From positions 1 through 57,328 of the forward strand of contig JAPOXW010000020.1 in NCBI GenBank assembly GCA_026706895.1: 57,328 bases of DNA, read 5' to 3'. Both the position numbers and the translations under genes were made by a program. The stretch comes from Gammaproteobacteria bacterium. GTDB taxonomy: Bacteria; Pseudomonadota; Gammaproteobacteria; Poriferisulfidales; Poriferisulfidaceae. The notes under the pieces were generated by a model that was given only the letters and a program-made list of their open reading frames with translations, had not been told where the DNA came from and did no database searches. Shown one piece after another: positions 43,851 to 52,413 of this stretch (position 1 is the stretch's first letter; the number at the start of each line of letters is the position of its first letter).

Positions 43851-45118
43851 GCCAGGAGGTCCGGGTCCCCGATATGGGGGATGTCGAAGAAGCGGAGGTG
43901 ATCGAGGTCTTCGTACAGGCCGGGCAGTCGGTCTCGGCGGACGAGCCGCTGATTACCCTGGAATCGGACAAGGCCGCGATGGACCTGCCGTCGCCGCTCG
44001 GCGGCGTGGTGGAAACCGTGCACGTCAAGGTTGGAGACATGTTGGCGGTGGATGCGCTGGTCGTGACCCTGACCGACCGTCCGGACGACTCCGAACCGGA
44101 GCCGGAAGCGCCCGAGGCCGAATCCACGCCGCCTTCGGAGCCGGTTGCTGCGGAGCCAGCCGAACCCATTGCCAGTCCGGCCCCGCCGCCGGTCGCCCCG
44201 GAGCCTCGCCGTCTTGGCACCTTGCCCCACGCCGGGCCTGCCGTGCGCCGTTTTGCGCGTACACTTGGCGTGGACTTGGAGCAGGTCTCCGGCAGCGGCC
44301 GCAAAGGCCGGGTTACGTACGAGGATGTCCAACTCTACGTCAAGGCGGTCCTGACGCGGCAACAGGAGCCGGCGGCAGCCGCCCGTCCGTCCGGGCCGCC
44401 GGTGGATGCCGAACGGTTCGGCCCAACCCGGACCGAGCCGCTGACCCGCATCCAACGGCGTTCCGGTGCCAACCTTCAGCGCAATTGGCAACTGGCCCCC
44501 CATGTGGCCCAGCACCACAAGGCGGACATCACGGAACTGGATCAACGCCGGAAGGGATTGCGCGGGCAGAAAGGGTTCGAGTCCCTGACGCTGACCGCCT
44601 GCGCGCTTCAGGCCTGCGCCCAGGTGCTGAAGCAGTTTCCCCGCGTCAATGCCTCGCTGAGCGAAGACGGGCGAGACTTGATCATCCGCGAGTACGTCCA
44701 CATCGGGTTCGCGGCGAACACCGACGAGGGTTTGGTCGTCCCGGTGATTCGCGATGCCGACCAGAAATCGATTTCCGTCCTCTCCGAAGAGGTTGCGACC
44801 CTGGCCGAACGCGCCCGGGCCCAGCAATTGTCCGCCGAGGACATGCAGGGCGGCGGCTTCACCTTGTCCAACCTCGGCGGCATCGGGGGCGGGCATTTCA
44901 CCCCTGTCATCAATCTGCCCCAGGTGGCGGTGCTGGGTATCTCGCGTGCGGTGCAGGAGCCGGTCTGCATTGAAGACCGGGTCGAATCCCGCTTGATGAT
45001 GCCGCTGTCGCTGTCCTACGATCACCGCGTCGTCGACGGAGTGGAAGGGGCCCAGTTCGTGATGGCGCTGGTCTGGTTGCTGGAACATCCCGACGAGTTG
45101 GACTGGGGAGAGGGGTAA
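43847..45118 (+). CDS. aceF: Pyruvate dehydrogenase E2 (dihydrolipoyl acetyltransferase) AceF
   Basis: AceF carries acetyl groups to CoA and forms the complex core. The 423 residues hold one lipoyl domain (Lys42 in ESDKAAMD), an Ala/Pro/Glu-rich linker, a peripheral-subunit-binding domain (AGPAVRRFARTLGVDLEQV), and a catalytic domain with SYDHRVVDGVEG. One lipoyl domain is fewer than the three of E. coli AceF. ATG 43847 overlaps the aceE stop. Confidence 0.96.
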
Positions 45119-45121
45119 TCC

Positions 45122-46537
45122 GTGAAGACGATCGACCTGGTGGTGATTGGCGGCGGTCCCGGCGGCTACAGCGCCGCTTTCCGCGCGGCGGATCTGGGCA
45201 TGAAGGTGATGCTGGTGGAACGTTTCTCGCGGCTCGGCGGCGTATGCCTGAACGTCGGTTGTATCCCGTCCAAGACTTTGCTGCATGCGGCCGGCCTGAT
45301 CGAGGATGCGGCCGAATGGCGGGATCGGGGAGTGGTGTTCGACCCACCACGGATTGATTTGGACGCATTGCGAGATTGGAAGGAGAAAGGCGTGGCACAG
45401 TTGGCTGATGGCCTCGGCGCGCTTGCCAAGCGCCGCGAAGTCGAAGTGGTCACCGGCCGGGGAGAGTTTGTGTCCGCACATACGCTAGCGGTCGAGACCG
45501 GGCAGGAGAGAGAGGAGGTACGTTTCGCGCAGGCAATCATCGCCACGGGATCCCGACCGATCAAGCTTGAGCTGTTTCCGGGCAATCCACGCATCCTGGA
45601 CTCCACGTCGGCCTTGGACCTGGAGGAAATTCCGAAGCGCCTGCTGGTGGTCGGGGGTGGCGTTCTGGGTCTGGAGCTTGCCACGGTGTTCCGCGCCCTG
45701 GGGTCGCAGGTGACCGTGGTGGAAGCGTTGGAACAGATGATGAGCGAAGCCGACAAGGACGTGGTGCGGGCCTACCTCAAACGCAATGTGAAACGGTTTG
45801 CCGCATTGCATACGGGCACCCAGGTGCAGAAGGCCGAAGCGAAGGATGACGGGATCCTGGTGCAGTTCGAGGGTGCGGATCGCCAGTGGGAAGAGTTGTT
45901 CGACGCGGTGCTGGTGGCGGTGGGGCGGGCTGCCAACAGCGAGAACCTGGGATTGGAGGATGCCGGGGTTGCGGTCGGCGGATCCGGGGCGATCCCGGTC
46001 AACCACCAGCAGCGAACCAACATTTCCCACATCTTTGCGATCGGCGACGTGACGGGTGGGCCGATGCTGGCGCATCGGGCTTCCTACCAGGGCCGGCTGG
46101 CGGCGGAAGTCGCGGCCGGCATGAAATCTGCTTACGAGGCGAGGGTGGTTCCCTCGGTGGCCTACACCGACCCGGAAGTCGCCTGGGTGGGATTGACCGA
46201 GCGCGAGGCCAAGGCTCAGGGCATTGCGTATGAGCGCGGCATCTTCCCGTGGGCGGCAAGCGGGCGGGCAGTCGGAACCTCGCGCGTCGAGGGCATGACC
46301 AAACTGCTGTTCGATTCGGAGACGAAACGTCTCATCGGGGCGGCCGTGGTCGGCGTGCATGCCGGGGAACTGATTGCGGAGGCGGCGCTGGCGATCGAGA
46401 CCGGGTGCGAAGCGGAAGATATCGCCGGCACGATCCATCCGCATCCGACATTTTCGGAGACCCTGGCGCAGGCCGGCGAGGTGGCCCAGGGGACGGTGAC
46501 GGAGTTGTTTCTGGGGCGTGGCCGGAGCCAGAAGTAA
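45122..46537 (+). CDS. lpdA: Dihydrolipoyl dehydrogenase (E3)
   Basis: Lpd reoxidises dihydrolipoamide using FAD and NAD+. The 471-residue flavoprotein has VVIGGGPGGYSAA, the redox disulfide GGVCLNVGCIPSK, the NAD-binding GGGVLGLE, and the C-terminal HPHPTFSE active-site base. The GTG start, 3 nt after aceF, has GAGGGG upstream. It closes the operon. A small hairpin (ATTGTT/AACAAT, 46568-46582) follows, shared with the convergent XRE gene. Confidence 0.97.
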   Translation: MKTIDLVVIGGGPGGYSAAFRAADLGMKVMLVERFSRLGGVCLNVGCIPSKTLLHAAGLIEDAAEWRDRGVVFDPPRIDLDALRDWKEKGVAQLADGLGALAKRREVEVVTGRGEFVSAHTLAVETGQEREEVRFAQAIIATGSRPIKLELFPGNPRILDSTSALDLEEIPKRLLVVGGGVLGLELATVFRALGSQVTVVEALEQMMSEADKDVVRAYLKRNVKRFAALHTGTQVQKAEAKDDGILVQFEGADRQWEELFDAVLVAVGRAANSENLGLEDAGVAVGGSGAIPVNHQQRTNISHIFAIGDVTGGPMLAHRASYQGRLAAEVAAGMKSAYEARVVPSVAYTDPEVAWVGLTEREAKAQGIAYERGIFPWAASGRAVGTSRVEGMTKLLFDSETKRLIGAAVVGVHAGELIAEAALAIETGCEAEDIAGTIHPHPTFSETLAQAGEVAQGTVTELFLGRGRSQK

Positions 46538-46594
46538 CGGCGCCTCCTTTGGTGGTTTGGCAACAGGATTGTTGAGAACAATTCTTTCATGCAA

Positions 46595-46888
46595 TCAGGC
46601 AGCACTTTTCATTGCAGGCTCAAAGATAATCTTTAGCCGAGTGCCGGTCGCTTGGGCAAACTTCTCCAGCGTCTTGGTCGATGGATTTGCGTGCCCTCCT
46701 TCCAATCGCGCGACGGTCGACTGTGTGGTTTTCATGCGCTTCGCGAGTTGTTCCTGAGTGAGCCCGGCATGTGAGCGGACCTGAACCAGAGCGCGGACCA
46801 ACTCGTACTCCAAATCCAGTTCCTCGTAGGCTTTCCTGAACTTCGGATCCCGGTTCCATTCTCTGTGCAAATCTTTCATCTTGCTCAT
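46595..46888 (-). CDS. Orphan XRE-family (HigA-like) antitoxin
   Basis: A 97-residue helix-turn-helix protein (AGLTQEQLAKRMKTTQSTVARLEGG), with an N-terminal helical segment typical of antitoxins paired with RelE/HigB-like (Gp49) toxins. No such toxin precedes or follows it. Instead, an upstream reading frame overlaps its ATG and begins as a PIN toxin fragment. AGGAGG lies just upstream of the start. Related to the second XRE gene at 47321 (shared KDL, DP.FR..Y, TTQS.VARLEGG). Confidence 0.85.
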   Translation of the reverse strand: MSKMKDLHREWNRDPKFRKAYEELDLEYELVRALVQVRSHAGLTQEQLAKRMKTTQSTVARLEGGHANPSTKTLEKFAQATGTRLKIIFEPAMKSAA

Positions 46889-47031
46889 GTCAAGACCTCC
46901 TGTGCGCGTTGTAAAGCTAAATCGAGAAACAGATCTCCAGGGCTTTGGCTTGCAAACCAGGTGGTCACCCCGGGGTCGGGACGAGGCTTGAGCGTCTCGC
47001 TGAGTACGTTGGTGTCAATCAGGTAAGGCAT
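46885..47031 (-). pseudogene. Truncated FitB-like PIN toxin fragment
   Basis: A 48-residue frame starting MPYLIDTNVLSETLKPRPDP, then GVTTWFASQSPGDLFL, a perfect FitB-type PIN N-terminus. After ~36 residues it leaves the family pattern and ends in the ACATGA that starts the XRE gene. The remaining ~100 residues of a PIN toxin are missing. Probably a deletion joined this toxin start to the front of another TA locus. Confidence 0.75.
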
Positions 47032-47133
47032 CAGTCGAGATCAATCCGGCGGCCGGTTGCGCGGTCACGCTTGATCACGATGTCTTCGCCGACGAACGGA
47101 AGAAATCAATCAATTTTTCGAGTTGTTTTCCCA
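47031..47133 (-). pseudogene. Remnant of antitoxin upstream of the PIN fragment
   Basis: A frame ending FVGEDIVIKRDRATGRRIDLD and stopping at TGATG with the PIN start, the normal coupled layout. Its front half is in another frame (ATG at 47133: MGKQLEKLIDFF), so a frameshift separates the two parts. It looks like a decayed partner antitoxin. Confidence 0.5.
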
Positions 47134-47139
47134 TTCAGC

Positions 47140-47165
47140 ATAATCCGATAATGTTACCGGATTAT
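47140..47165. promoter_or_regulatory. Inverted repeat, probable relic TA operator
   Basis: ATAATCCG and CGGATTAT are perfect arms 10 nt apart, just upstream of the decayed antitoxin. The likely operator of the dead locus, possibly still bound by a related repressor. Confidence 0.45.
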
Positions 47166-47320
47166 ATGTTTGTTCACCGGATACGGTTGGAGTGTTGAAC
47201 CCACTGCTCATTGCCTACCTTCTGCCATGGGTGCTCCAGTGGAGGCAGGCAACGTGGTCGGCCTGGGAGCGCAATAGCGGATACGCTATAATTAAAAATG
47301 AAAATGAGACGGGTGGCGAC

Positions 47321-47635
47321 ATGACGAAACTGAAAGACCTGAAGGCGCATTTCATGGAGGATCCCGAATTTCGGGAGGAATACGCGCGCGTGGACGAGGA
47401 GTACGCGCTCATCGAAGCACTGATACGCGCCCGCGCCGCGGCGAATCTGACGCAGACGGAGTTGGCCCAGCGTCTCGGCACGACCCAATCGGCGGTCGCG
47501 CGGCTGGAGGGCGGGCGGGTGTCGCCGTCGATTGCCACCCTGCGCCGTTATGCCGAAGCCACGGGTACGCGACTGACTGTTGGCCTGATACCGGTGCCGG
47601 AGGCCAAGGGTCGGATGGCCGAAGCCAAGGCATAG
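47321..47635 (+). CDS. Orphan XRE-family (HigA-like) antitoxin
   Basis: A 104-residue helix-turn-helix protein (ANLTQTELAQRLGTTQSAVARLEGG), similar in length and pattern to the opposite-strand XRE gene at 46595. ATG 47321 fits the family N-terminus (MTKLKDLKAHFMEDPEFREEY). A TATAAT at 47286-47291 is its likely -10. No toxin gene is adjacent: the dead FitAB wreck lies upstream and sbcB begins 59 nt downstream. Confidence 0.83.
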   Translation: MTKLKDLKAHFMEDPEFREEYARVDEEYALIEALIRARAAANLTQTELAQRLGTTQSAVARLEGGRVSPSIATLRRYAEATGTRLTVGLIPVPEAKGRMAEAKA

Positions 47636-47694
47636 GGAAAGAGTACGACAGCAACGACTTCGTATGTGGCCGGATTGGAACGAACGGGCAACCC

Positions 47695-49134
47695 ATGTCG
47701 ACCACACTCTATTGGCATGACTACGAGACTTTTGGGAGCGATCCAAGAAGAGACCGCCCCGCCCAGTTCGCCGGGCTGCGTACCGACGAGGCGCTCAATG
47801 AAGTGGGAGAGCCATTGGTTGTCTACTGCCGGCCGGCGCAAGACCTGCTGCCTCATCCGGAGGCATGCCTGCAGACTGGTATTACCCCTCAGTTGGCGGA
47901 CGAGAGAGGGATTCCGGAGCCCGAATTCATCGCCCGGATTCACGCCGAATTGGCTCAACCAAAGACCTGTGGCGTGGGGTACAACTCTGTCAAATTCGAT
48001 GACGAGGTAACCCGTCACGCCCTGTATCGAAACTTCTACGACCCTTATGCCCGTGAGTGGAAGCAGGGCAATTCGCGGTGGGATCTGATCAATTTGGCCC
48101 GCATGGCTTACGCCCTGAGGCCGGAAGGTCTGGCCTGGCCTCGGCATGACGACGGCAAGCCGAGTTTCCGGCTTGAGGATCTGGCTGCGGCAAACGGCAT
48201 TGCTCATGAATCCGCTCATGACGCGCTCTCCGACGCCCGGGTCACCTTAGGACTGGCGCGCCTGATTCGTGAGCGGCAGCGGCGGCTCTACGACTGGCTG
48301 TTCCAGCTCCGCGACAAACGCAAGGCATCGGAACAACTGAATTTAATCGCACGCGAGCCGGTCTTGCATGCGTCAGGCCGGTATCGGGCAGAGACAGGCT
48401 GCACGACATTGGTCATGCCGCTGGGCCAGGAATCCGGCAACAAAAACAGCATACTGGCCTACGACCTGCGGCGGGACCCGGCTCCGTTCATGGACTTGGG
48501 CATAGAAGACTTGCGCGGCCTGATGTTTGTCCGGAACGAGGACCTGCCGGAGGGAATGGCCCGGCTGCCCGTGAATGCCATCCGGATCAATCAGTGTCCG
48601 GCCTTGGCGCCTGGAAATGTCCTGGACGGGTCGATTGCGGAACGAATCGCGATTGATCCGGATGCCTGCGCTCGTCATCGGGAAGCGATTGCCGCGAATG
48701 AGGATTTCATCCGCCGGGTCACGCAGGCGTACGGTGGGCGCGAATTCGGTCCTGCCGCAGATGTGGAGGATGCGCTCTACGACGGCTTCATCGACGATGG
48801 AGACCGGACATTGCTGGACCGGGTTCGCGCAGCCTCTCCGCAGGAACTTGCAGAAACACATTTTGATTTCCGCGACGAACGCTTGCCGGAACTGCTGTTC
48901 CGCTACCGTGCCAGGAATTGGCACGAAACCTTGTCGGGCGACGAGAGGCAACGGTGGGAAGAATTTCGCCGCCACCGCCTTCAGGACGGAAATGGGGAAG
49001 AACGCCTGACCTTGGCAGGGTATCTTGAACGGATTGCTTCATTGAGAGAAGAGCACGAGAATGATCCGGCCGCGCAACAGGTTCTGGACGATCTGGAAGG
49101 CTGGGCCGCGACCCTGGATCCGTCGAGCCTCTAA
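47695..49134 (+). CDS. sbcB: Exodeoxyribonuclease I (SbcB)
   Basis: ExoI digests single-stranded DNA 3' to 5' in recombination and mismatch repair. The 479-residue length is typical. DEDDh exonuclease residues are visible: Asp9 and Glu11 in HDYETFG, Asp in VKFDDEVTRH, and His/Asp in AHDALSDAR. The SH3-like and helical C-terminal domains follow (HFDFRDERLPELLFRYRARN). A core gene embedded in a TA-rich zone. The 169 bp after it contain the hipBA control region. Confidence 0.94.
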   Translation: MSTTLYWHDYETFGSDPRRDRPAQFAGLRTDEALNEVGEPLVVYCRPAQDLLPHPEACLQTGITPQLADERGIPEPEFIARIHAELAQPKTCGVGYNSVKFDDEVTRHALYRNFYDPYAREWKQGNSRWDLINLARMAYALRPEGLAWPRHDDGKPSFRLEDLAAANGIAHESAHDALSDARVTLGLARLIRERQRRLYDWLFQLRDKRKASEQLNLIAREPVLHASGRYRAETGCTTLVMPLGQESGNKNSILAYDLRRDPAPFMDLGIEDLRGLMFVRNEDLPEGMARLPVNAIRINQCPALAPGNVLDGSIAERIAIDPDACARHREAIAANEDFIRRVTQAYGGREFGPAADVEDALYDGFIDDGDRTLLDRVRAASPQELAETHFDFRDERLPELLFRYRARNWHETLSGDERQRWEEFRRHRLQDGNGEERLTLAGYLERIASLREEHENDPAAQQVLDDLEGWAATLDPSSL

Positions 49135-49248
49135 ACCGCGGCAGCGGGTCGGGCGTCTGGCCTTTGGTCTTCGTGACGCCCGGGATTGTCCCGAAGTCCA
49201 TTAATGTTTCGCCTGGCTCTACAGAAAGCGTAAATACTTTGTCCCGTA

Positions 49249-49293
49249 TATAATAGAGTTATACGCTAAAGCGTTTCGTTGTCCAATTGGACA
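49249..49293 (+). promoter_or_regulatory. hipBA promoter region with two palindromes
   Basis: A TATAAT at 49249-49254 is followed by ACGCT/AGCGT (49263-49274) and the perfect 14-bp palindrome TGTCCAATTGGACA (49280-49293). The second ends just before the hipB ribosome-binding site AGGAG. Likely HipB operators. No clear -35. Confidence 0.6.
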
Positions 49294-49303
49294 GGAGCCG
49301 AAA

Positions 49304-49552
49304 ATGAATCAGATTGCCCGAACCGCGAAACAAATCGGCGTGGCGGTGCGCCGCCGTCGCCGCGCGCTGGGATGGAGCCAAAGCGACCTCGGGTCGAAAG
49401 CGGGCCTGCGTCAGGCGACGATATCGACGCTGGAAAGTGGAGAATCCGGGACGCGCTTGCGCACGCTGGTCGATGTCATGGCCGCGCTCGAACTTGAGGC
49501 GGTGATTCAGGATCGTTCCAAGGCTCCCAAGAGCATCGAGGATCTGTTCTGA
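49304..49552 (+). CDS. hipB: HipB-like antitoxin/repressor
   Basis: An 82-residue XRE helix-turn-helix protein (GWSQSDLGSKAGLRQATISTLESG) preceded by an Arg-rich helix. It would bind the palindromes upstream and inhibit HipA. AGGAG is 9 nt before the start. Its stop shares a base with the hipA start (TGATG). Confidence 0.92.
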   Translation: MNQIARTAKQIGVAVRRRRRALGWSQSDLGSKAGLRQATISTLESGESGTRLRTLVDVMAALELEAVIQDRSKAPKSIEDLF

Positions 49553-50853
49553 TGGCGCGTCAACAAACCCACATCCCTCTTGATGTCTACCTCAATGTCC
49601 GCCTTGTCGGCCGGTTGCATCGGTCGGCGGGCGGGGTGATCGAATTCCGGTATGACGAGAGTTGGCTGGACTGGGAGGGTGCCCTGCCGGTTTCGCTCTC
49701 GCTGCCGCTGCGCGAGGAGCGTTACTCGGGTGATGCCGTCACTACGGTTCTGGATAATCTGCTTCCGGATGACGAAGCGGTTCGTCGCCGGATCGCGGCG
49801 CGGGTCAGGGCCGAGAGCCACGGCGTTTACGATCTCCTGTCAAAGATTGGGAGAGATTGTGTGGGCGCTTTGCAATTTCTGCCTCAGGGGCGCGAGCCCG
49901 ATCCAGTGGGGACAGTGGAGGGGCACAGGGTTTCCGATTCCGAGATTGCCCGGAGGATCCGAAGCCTTACCATGACTCCACTTGGCCTCGACGAGGAGGA
50001 AGCGTTCCGGATCTCCATTGCGGGCATGCAGGAGAAAACCGCTCTCCTTCACTGGAAAGGGGCGTGGCACCTCCCGCACGGCACGACGGCGACGACCCAT
50101 ATCATGAAACCGCAGATCGGCGTGTTGCCGAGCGGAATCGATCTCACGCAAAGTGTCGAGAACGAACACCTGTGTCTCAAGCTGACTTCCGCATTCGGTC
50201 TGCCAAGTGCCCACACGGAAATCCTGGACTTCGACGGGACCCGCGTCCTGGCGATCGAGCGCTTCGACCGGCGCTGGGACCCGGAGGGTCGATTGTTGCG
50301 GTTGCCGCAGGAAGACTGCTGCCAGGCTCTTTCAGTTCCGTCGTTCTTGAAATACGACGCCGACGGCGGCCCCGGAATGTCCGGCCTTCTCGATCTGCTG
50401 AAAGGCAGCGACTCGCCGTCGGTGGACCGGCGGCTGTTCTTGAAGGCCCAGGTCGTGTTCTGGCTGCTCGGTGCGACCGACGGGCACGCCAAGAACTTCT
50501 CCGTTTTCCTGGGACCCGGGTCCCGGTTCAATCTGGCTCCGCTTTATGACGTGATGTCGGCGCAGCCTGCCGTCGATGCAGGGACGATCAGGAAGAACCA
50601 GCACAAATTCGCACTCGCGGTCGGCGACAATCGGCACTACGTCATGGACACGATCCTGCCGCGCCATTTCATGCAGACGGCGAAGGGCTGTGGCATGGAG
50701 GCCGCGGTCGTCGAAGCCATCTTTGCGGAAGTGATCGAGTCCGGTAATCGTGCGGTCGGTGACGTGCTGGATTCCTTGCCGGGGGATTTTCCCGGCGGGG
50801 TGGCTGAGTCGATTTCCCAGGGCCTGAGGGTGCGTTTGGAGCGGCTTGAATAG
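49552..50853 (+). CDS. hipA: HipA-type serine/threonine kinase toxin
   Basis: HipA kinases phosphorylate glutamyl-tRNA synthetase or similar targets, stalling growth. The 433-residue protein has the N-subdomain, the autophosphorylation loop SIAGMQEKTALL (Ser155), VENEHLCLKL, IERFDRRW, the catalytic loop DGHAKNFSVF and the metal-binding Asp in LYDVMSA. All key residues look intact, so the toxin should be active. Coupled to hipB. After it, ~270 bp hold three 15-bp repeats and the next vapBC promoter. Confidence 0.94.
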   Translation: MARQQTHIPLDVYLNVRLVGRLHRSAGGVIEFRYDESWLDWEGALPVSLSLPLREERYSGDAVTTVLDNLLPDDEAVRRRIAARVRAESHGVYDLLSKIGRDCVGALQFLPQGREPDPVGTVEGHRVSDSEIARRIRSLTMTPLGLDEEEAFRISIAGMQEKTALLHWKGAWHLPHGTTATTHIMKPQIGVLPSGIDLTQSVENEHLCLKLTSAFGLPSAHTEILDFDGTRVLAIERFDRRWDPEGRLLRLPQEDCCQALSVPSFLKYDADGGPGMSGLLDLLKGSDSPSVDRRLFLKAQVVFWLLGATDGHAKNFSVFLGPGSRFNLAPLYDVMSAQPAVDAGTIRKNQHKFALAVGDNRHYVMDTILPRHFMQTAKGCGMEAAVVEAIFAEVIESGNRAVGDVLDSLPGDFPGGVAESISQGLRVRLERLE

Positions 50854-50899
50854 ACGGCATGAAAGGTTGCCAGAAAGATTTTCCCACGTTCTCCAAACA

Positions 50900-50944
50900 A
50901 ACGGAATCGCTCCAAACGGAATCGCTCCAAACGGAATCGCTTCA
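50900..50944 (+). repeat. Three tandem 15-bp repeats
   Basis: Three copies of AACGGAATCGCTCCA, the last with one change (TTCA), lie between hipA and the next vapBC. The frame through them reads TESLQ three times, but no credible gene surrounds it. Probably noncoding. Confidence 0.8.
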
Positions 50945-51128
50945 AGCCATTTCACGGATATTGGGTTTTCCGGGCGACTCAAGCGATGGAAATGCGTTCC
51001 TGCGAGTTATGACGGGGAGCTGGGCTCCTGCTTGGAGACGGCCACGAAGACCCCGGCTGCAGTGACTTTCTGGAGGAACATCACACGTGATGTGTATAAT
51101 ATTTAAAAATTACACATTCGAGGCTGCG

Positions 51129-51323
51129 ATGCGTACCAATATCGAGATCAATGATGACTTGATGGCGGAAGCCATGAAAGCCGGGGGGCTCAAAACCAAG
51201 AGGGCCACCGTGGAAGAGGGCTTGCGCTTGCTCGTAGACACCCGGCGGCAAGGGAGAATCCGGAAATGGCGCGGAAAATTGCGCTGGGAGGGTTCGCTCG
51301 ACGACATGCGGCGTGACCGGTGA
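51129..51323 (+). CDS. vapB: VapB antitoxin (ribbon-helix-helix)
   Basis: A 64-residue antitoxin: MRTNIEINDDLMAEAMKAGG RHH domain with the family motif LKTKRATVEEGLRLL, then a toxin-binding tail (KWRGKLRWEGSLDDMRRDR). A TATAAT (51095-51100) sits inside an imperfect inverted repeat (TGTGTATAAT with ATTACACA), the likely promoter/operator. The stop overlaps the toxin GTG (GTGA). Confidence 0.92.
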   Translation: MRTNIEINDDLMAEAMKAGGLKTKRATVEEGLRLLVDTRRQGRIRKWRGKLRWEGSLDDMRRDR

Positions 51324-51712
51324 TCATCGTCGACTCCTCCGTATGGATTGACTACTTCAACGATACCCAAACCCGGGAAGCTGATCTGCTCGACGGCATT
51401 CTGGGCGTGGAGCCCATCATGATCGGCGACCTCATCCTGGTGGAGGTCCTGCAGGGCTTTCATGCCGACCGGGACGTTCGCAGGGCCCGCATGGTTTTGG
51501 ACACCTTGAGATTTAAACCCATGCTGGGCCGCGACATCGCTTTGGCCAGCGCCGCCAATTACCGGGCGCTTCGCGGCAGGGGCATTACCGTGCGGAAAAC
51601 CATCGACGTGTTGATCGCAACCTTCTGCATTGAAAACGGACATGCCCTGCTTCACTCCGACCGGGATTTTGATCCGATTGAGGAGCATCTCGGGTTGAAG
51701 ACCCTTCAGTGA
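51320..51712 (+). CDS. vapC: PIN-domain toxin VapC
   Basis: A 130-residue PIN toxin with intact acidic residues: Asp5 in IVDSSVWIDYF, Glu in ILVEVLQG, Asp in KTIDVLIATF, and Asp in LLHSDRDFDPI. The GTG start overlaps the antitoxin stop. An apparently complete pair. About 120 bp after it hold no gene I can support. Confidence 0.93.
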   Translation: MIIVDSSVWIDYFNDTQTREADLLDGILGVEPIMIGDLILVEVLQGFHADRDVRRARMVLDTLRFKPMLGRDIALASAANYRALRGRGITVRKTIDVLIATFCIENGHALLHSDRDFDPIEEHLGLKTLQ

Positions 51713-51834
51713 TTCCAGTACAGGCGCAGGCCTGATCCGGCGAATCGGCTGTCTTGCCGGGCTATGCCGGCCACACGGCCCTGAAACTTTCTGCCTGAAA
51801 GAAGACCGGATGCATTGTCGGGTCCGGCCCCGGT

Positions 51835-52131
51835 TCAAGTTGCTCGTTGACGAGTTCTGCACGCATGTTCGAGCATGTCCCGTGCCAGATCGTCCGGAAT
51901 CGCCTGGACATGCCGCCCGGCCCGGATGTCACTGGCAAGCAGATCCAGGAATGCGCCGATCGCCGGGTCCTCATGCTCGACGTTGGCACGGCTGACGACA
52001 ATCTGCCCGTCTTCATGGAGCTCGAATGCCACCTTGAAGCCGACACCGGCCCCCAGCGCCTGACGGATCGTCTTGGGCAGGGTAATCTGGCCCTTTGAAG
52101 TCATCGTGGCGACTTCGTGAATAATCGGCAT
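51835..52131 (-). CDS. PrlF-type antitoxin, orphan and possibly truncated
   Basis: A 98-residue AbrB-fold protein starting MPIIHEVATMTSKGQITLPKT, with HEDPAIGAFLDLLASDIRAGRH, the PrlF pattern. After residue ~88 the sequence (CRTRQRAT) departs from the acidic tail usual in the family. The next frame reads AELVNEQLEPG, so a frameshift may have cut the end. Its normal partner, the YhaV RelE-fold ribonuclease, is absent downstream. A minus-strand TTGACT, 18 bp, TACAGT could drive it. Confidence 0.72.
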   Translation of the reverse strand: MPIIHEVATMTSKGQITLPKTIRQALGAGVGFKVAFELHEDGQIVVSRANVEHEDPAIGAFLDLLASDIRAGRHVQAIPDDLARDMLEHACRTRQRAT

Positions 52132-52209
52132 AATCGGTGCCCTTCCGTATGGCGCACTACTGTAAGGAATATCCCTTTGTCCAGTCAAGGCATGGTGCAT
52201 AATTGGTGT

Positions 52210-52413
52210 ATGTCGCGAACCAATGTAGATATTGATGATAAGGCGTGCGCGGAGGTCATGCGCCGTTATCATTTAAAAACCAAACGCATGGCAATCAATT
52301 TCGCGCTTCGTGCCCTTGCGGAGGAACCCCTCGGCATTGAGGAAGCCCGGGACCTTCAGGGTTCGGGCTGGGCGGGCAGCCTGGATGAAATCCGGGATAG
52401 TCGCTTGGAGTGA
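52210..52413 (+). CDS. vapB: VapB antitoxin (ribbon-helix-helix)
   Basis: A 67-residue antitoxin: MSRTNVDIDDKACAEVMRRY, then HLKTKRMAINFALRALAEEP, and a WAGSLDEIRDSRL tail, a VapB similar in design to the one at 51129. It is divergent from prlF across 78 bp that contain the imperfect palindrome AAGGAATATCCCTT. The stop overlaps the toxin GTG (GTGA). The toxin is frameshifted, so this may be acting only as a regulator. Confidence 0.88.
   Translation: MSRTNVDIDDKACAEVMRRYHLKTKRMAINFALRALAEEPLGIEEARDLQGSGWAGSLDEIRDSRLE

Noticed and set aside
50859-51065. Short plus-strand frame containing TESLQ repeats
   Set aside because: No ribosome-binding site, no homologous pattern, and the repeated part is explained by a 15-bp tandem DNA repeat whose length is a multiple of three.
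51762-51835. Possible small toxin after prlF
   Set aside because: The frame here (AELVNEQLEPG and on) is short, lacks RelE/YhaV motifs and is better read as a frameshifted tail of PrlF or noncoding DNA.
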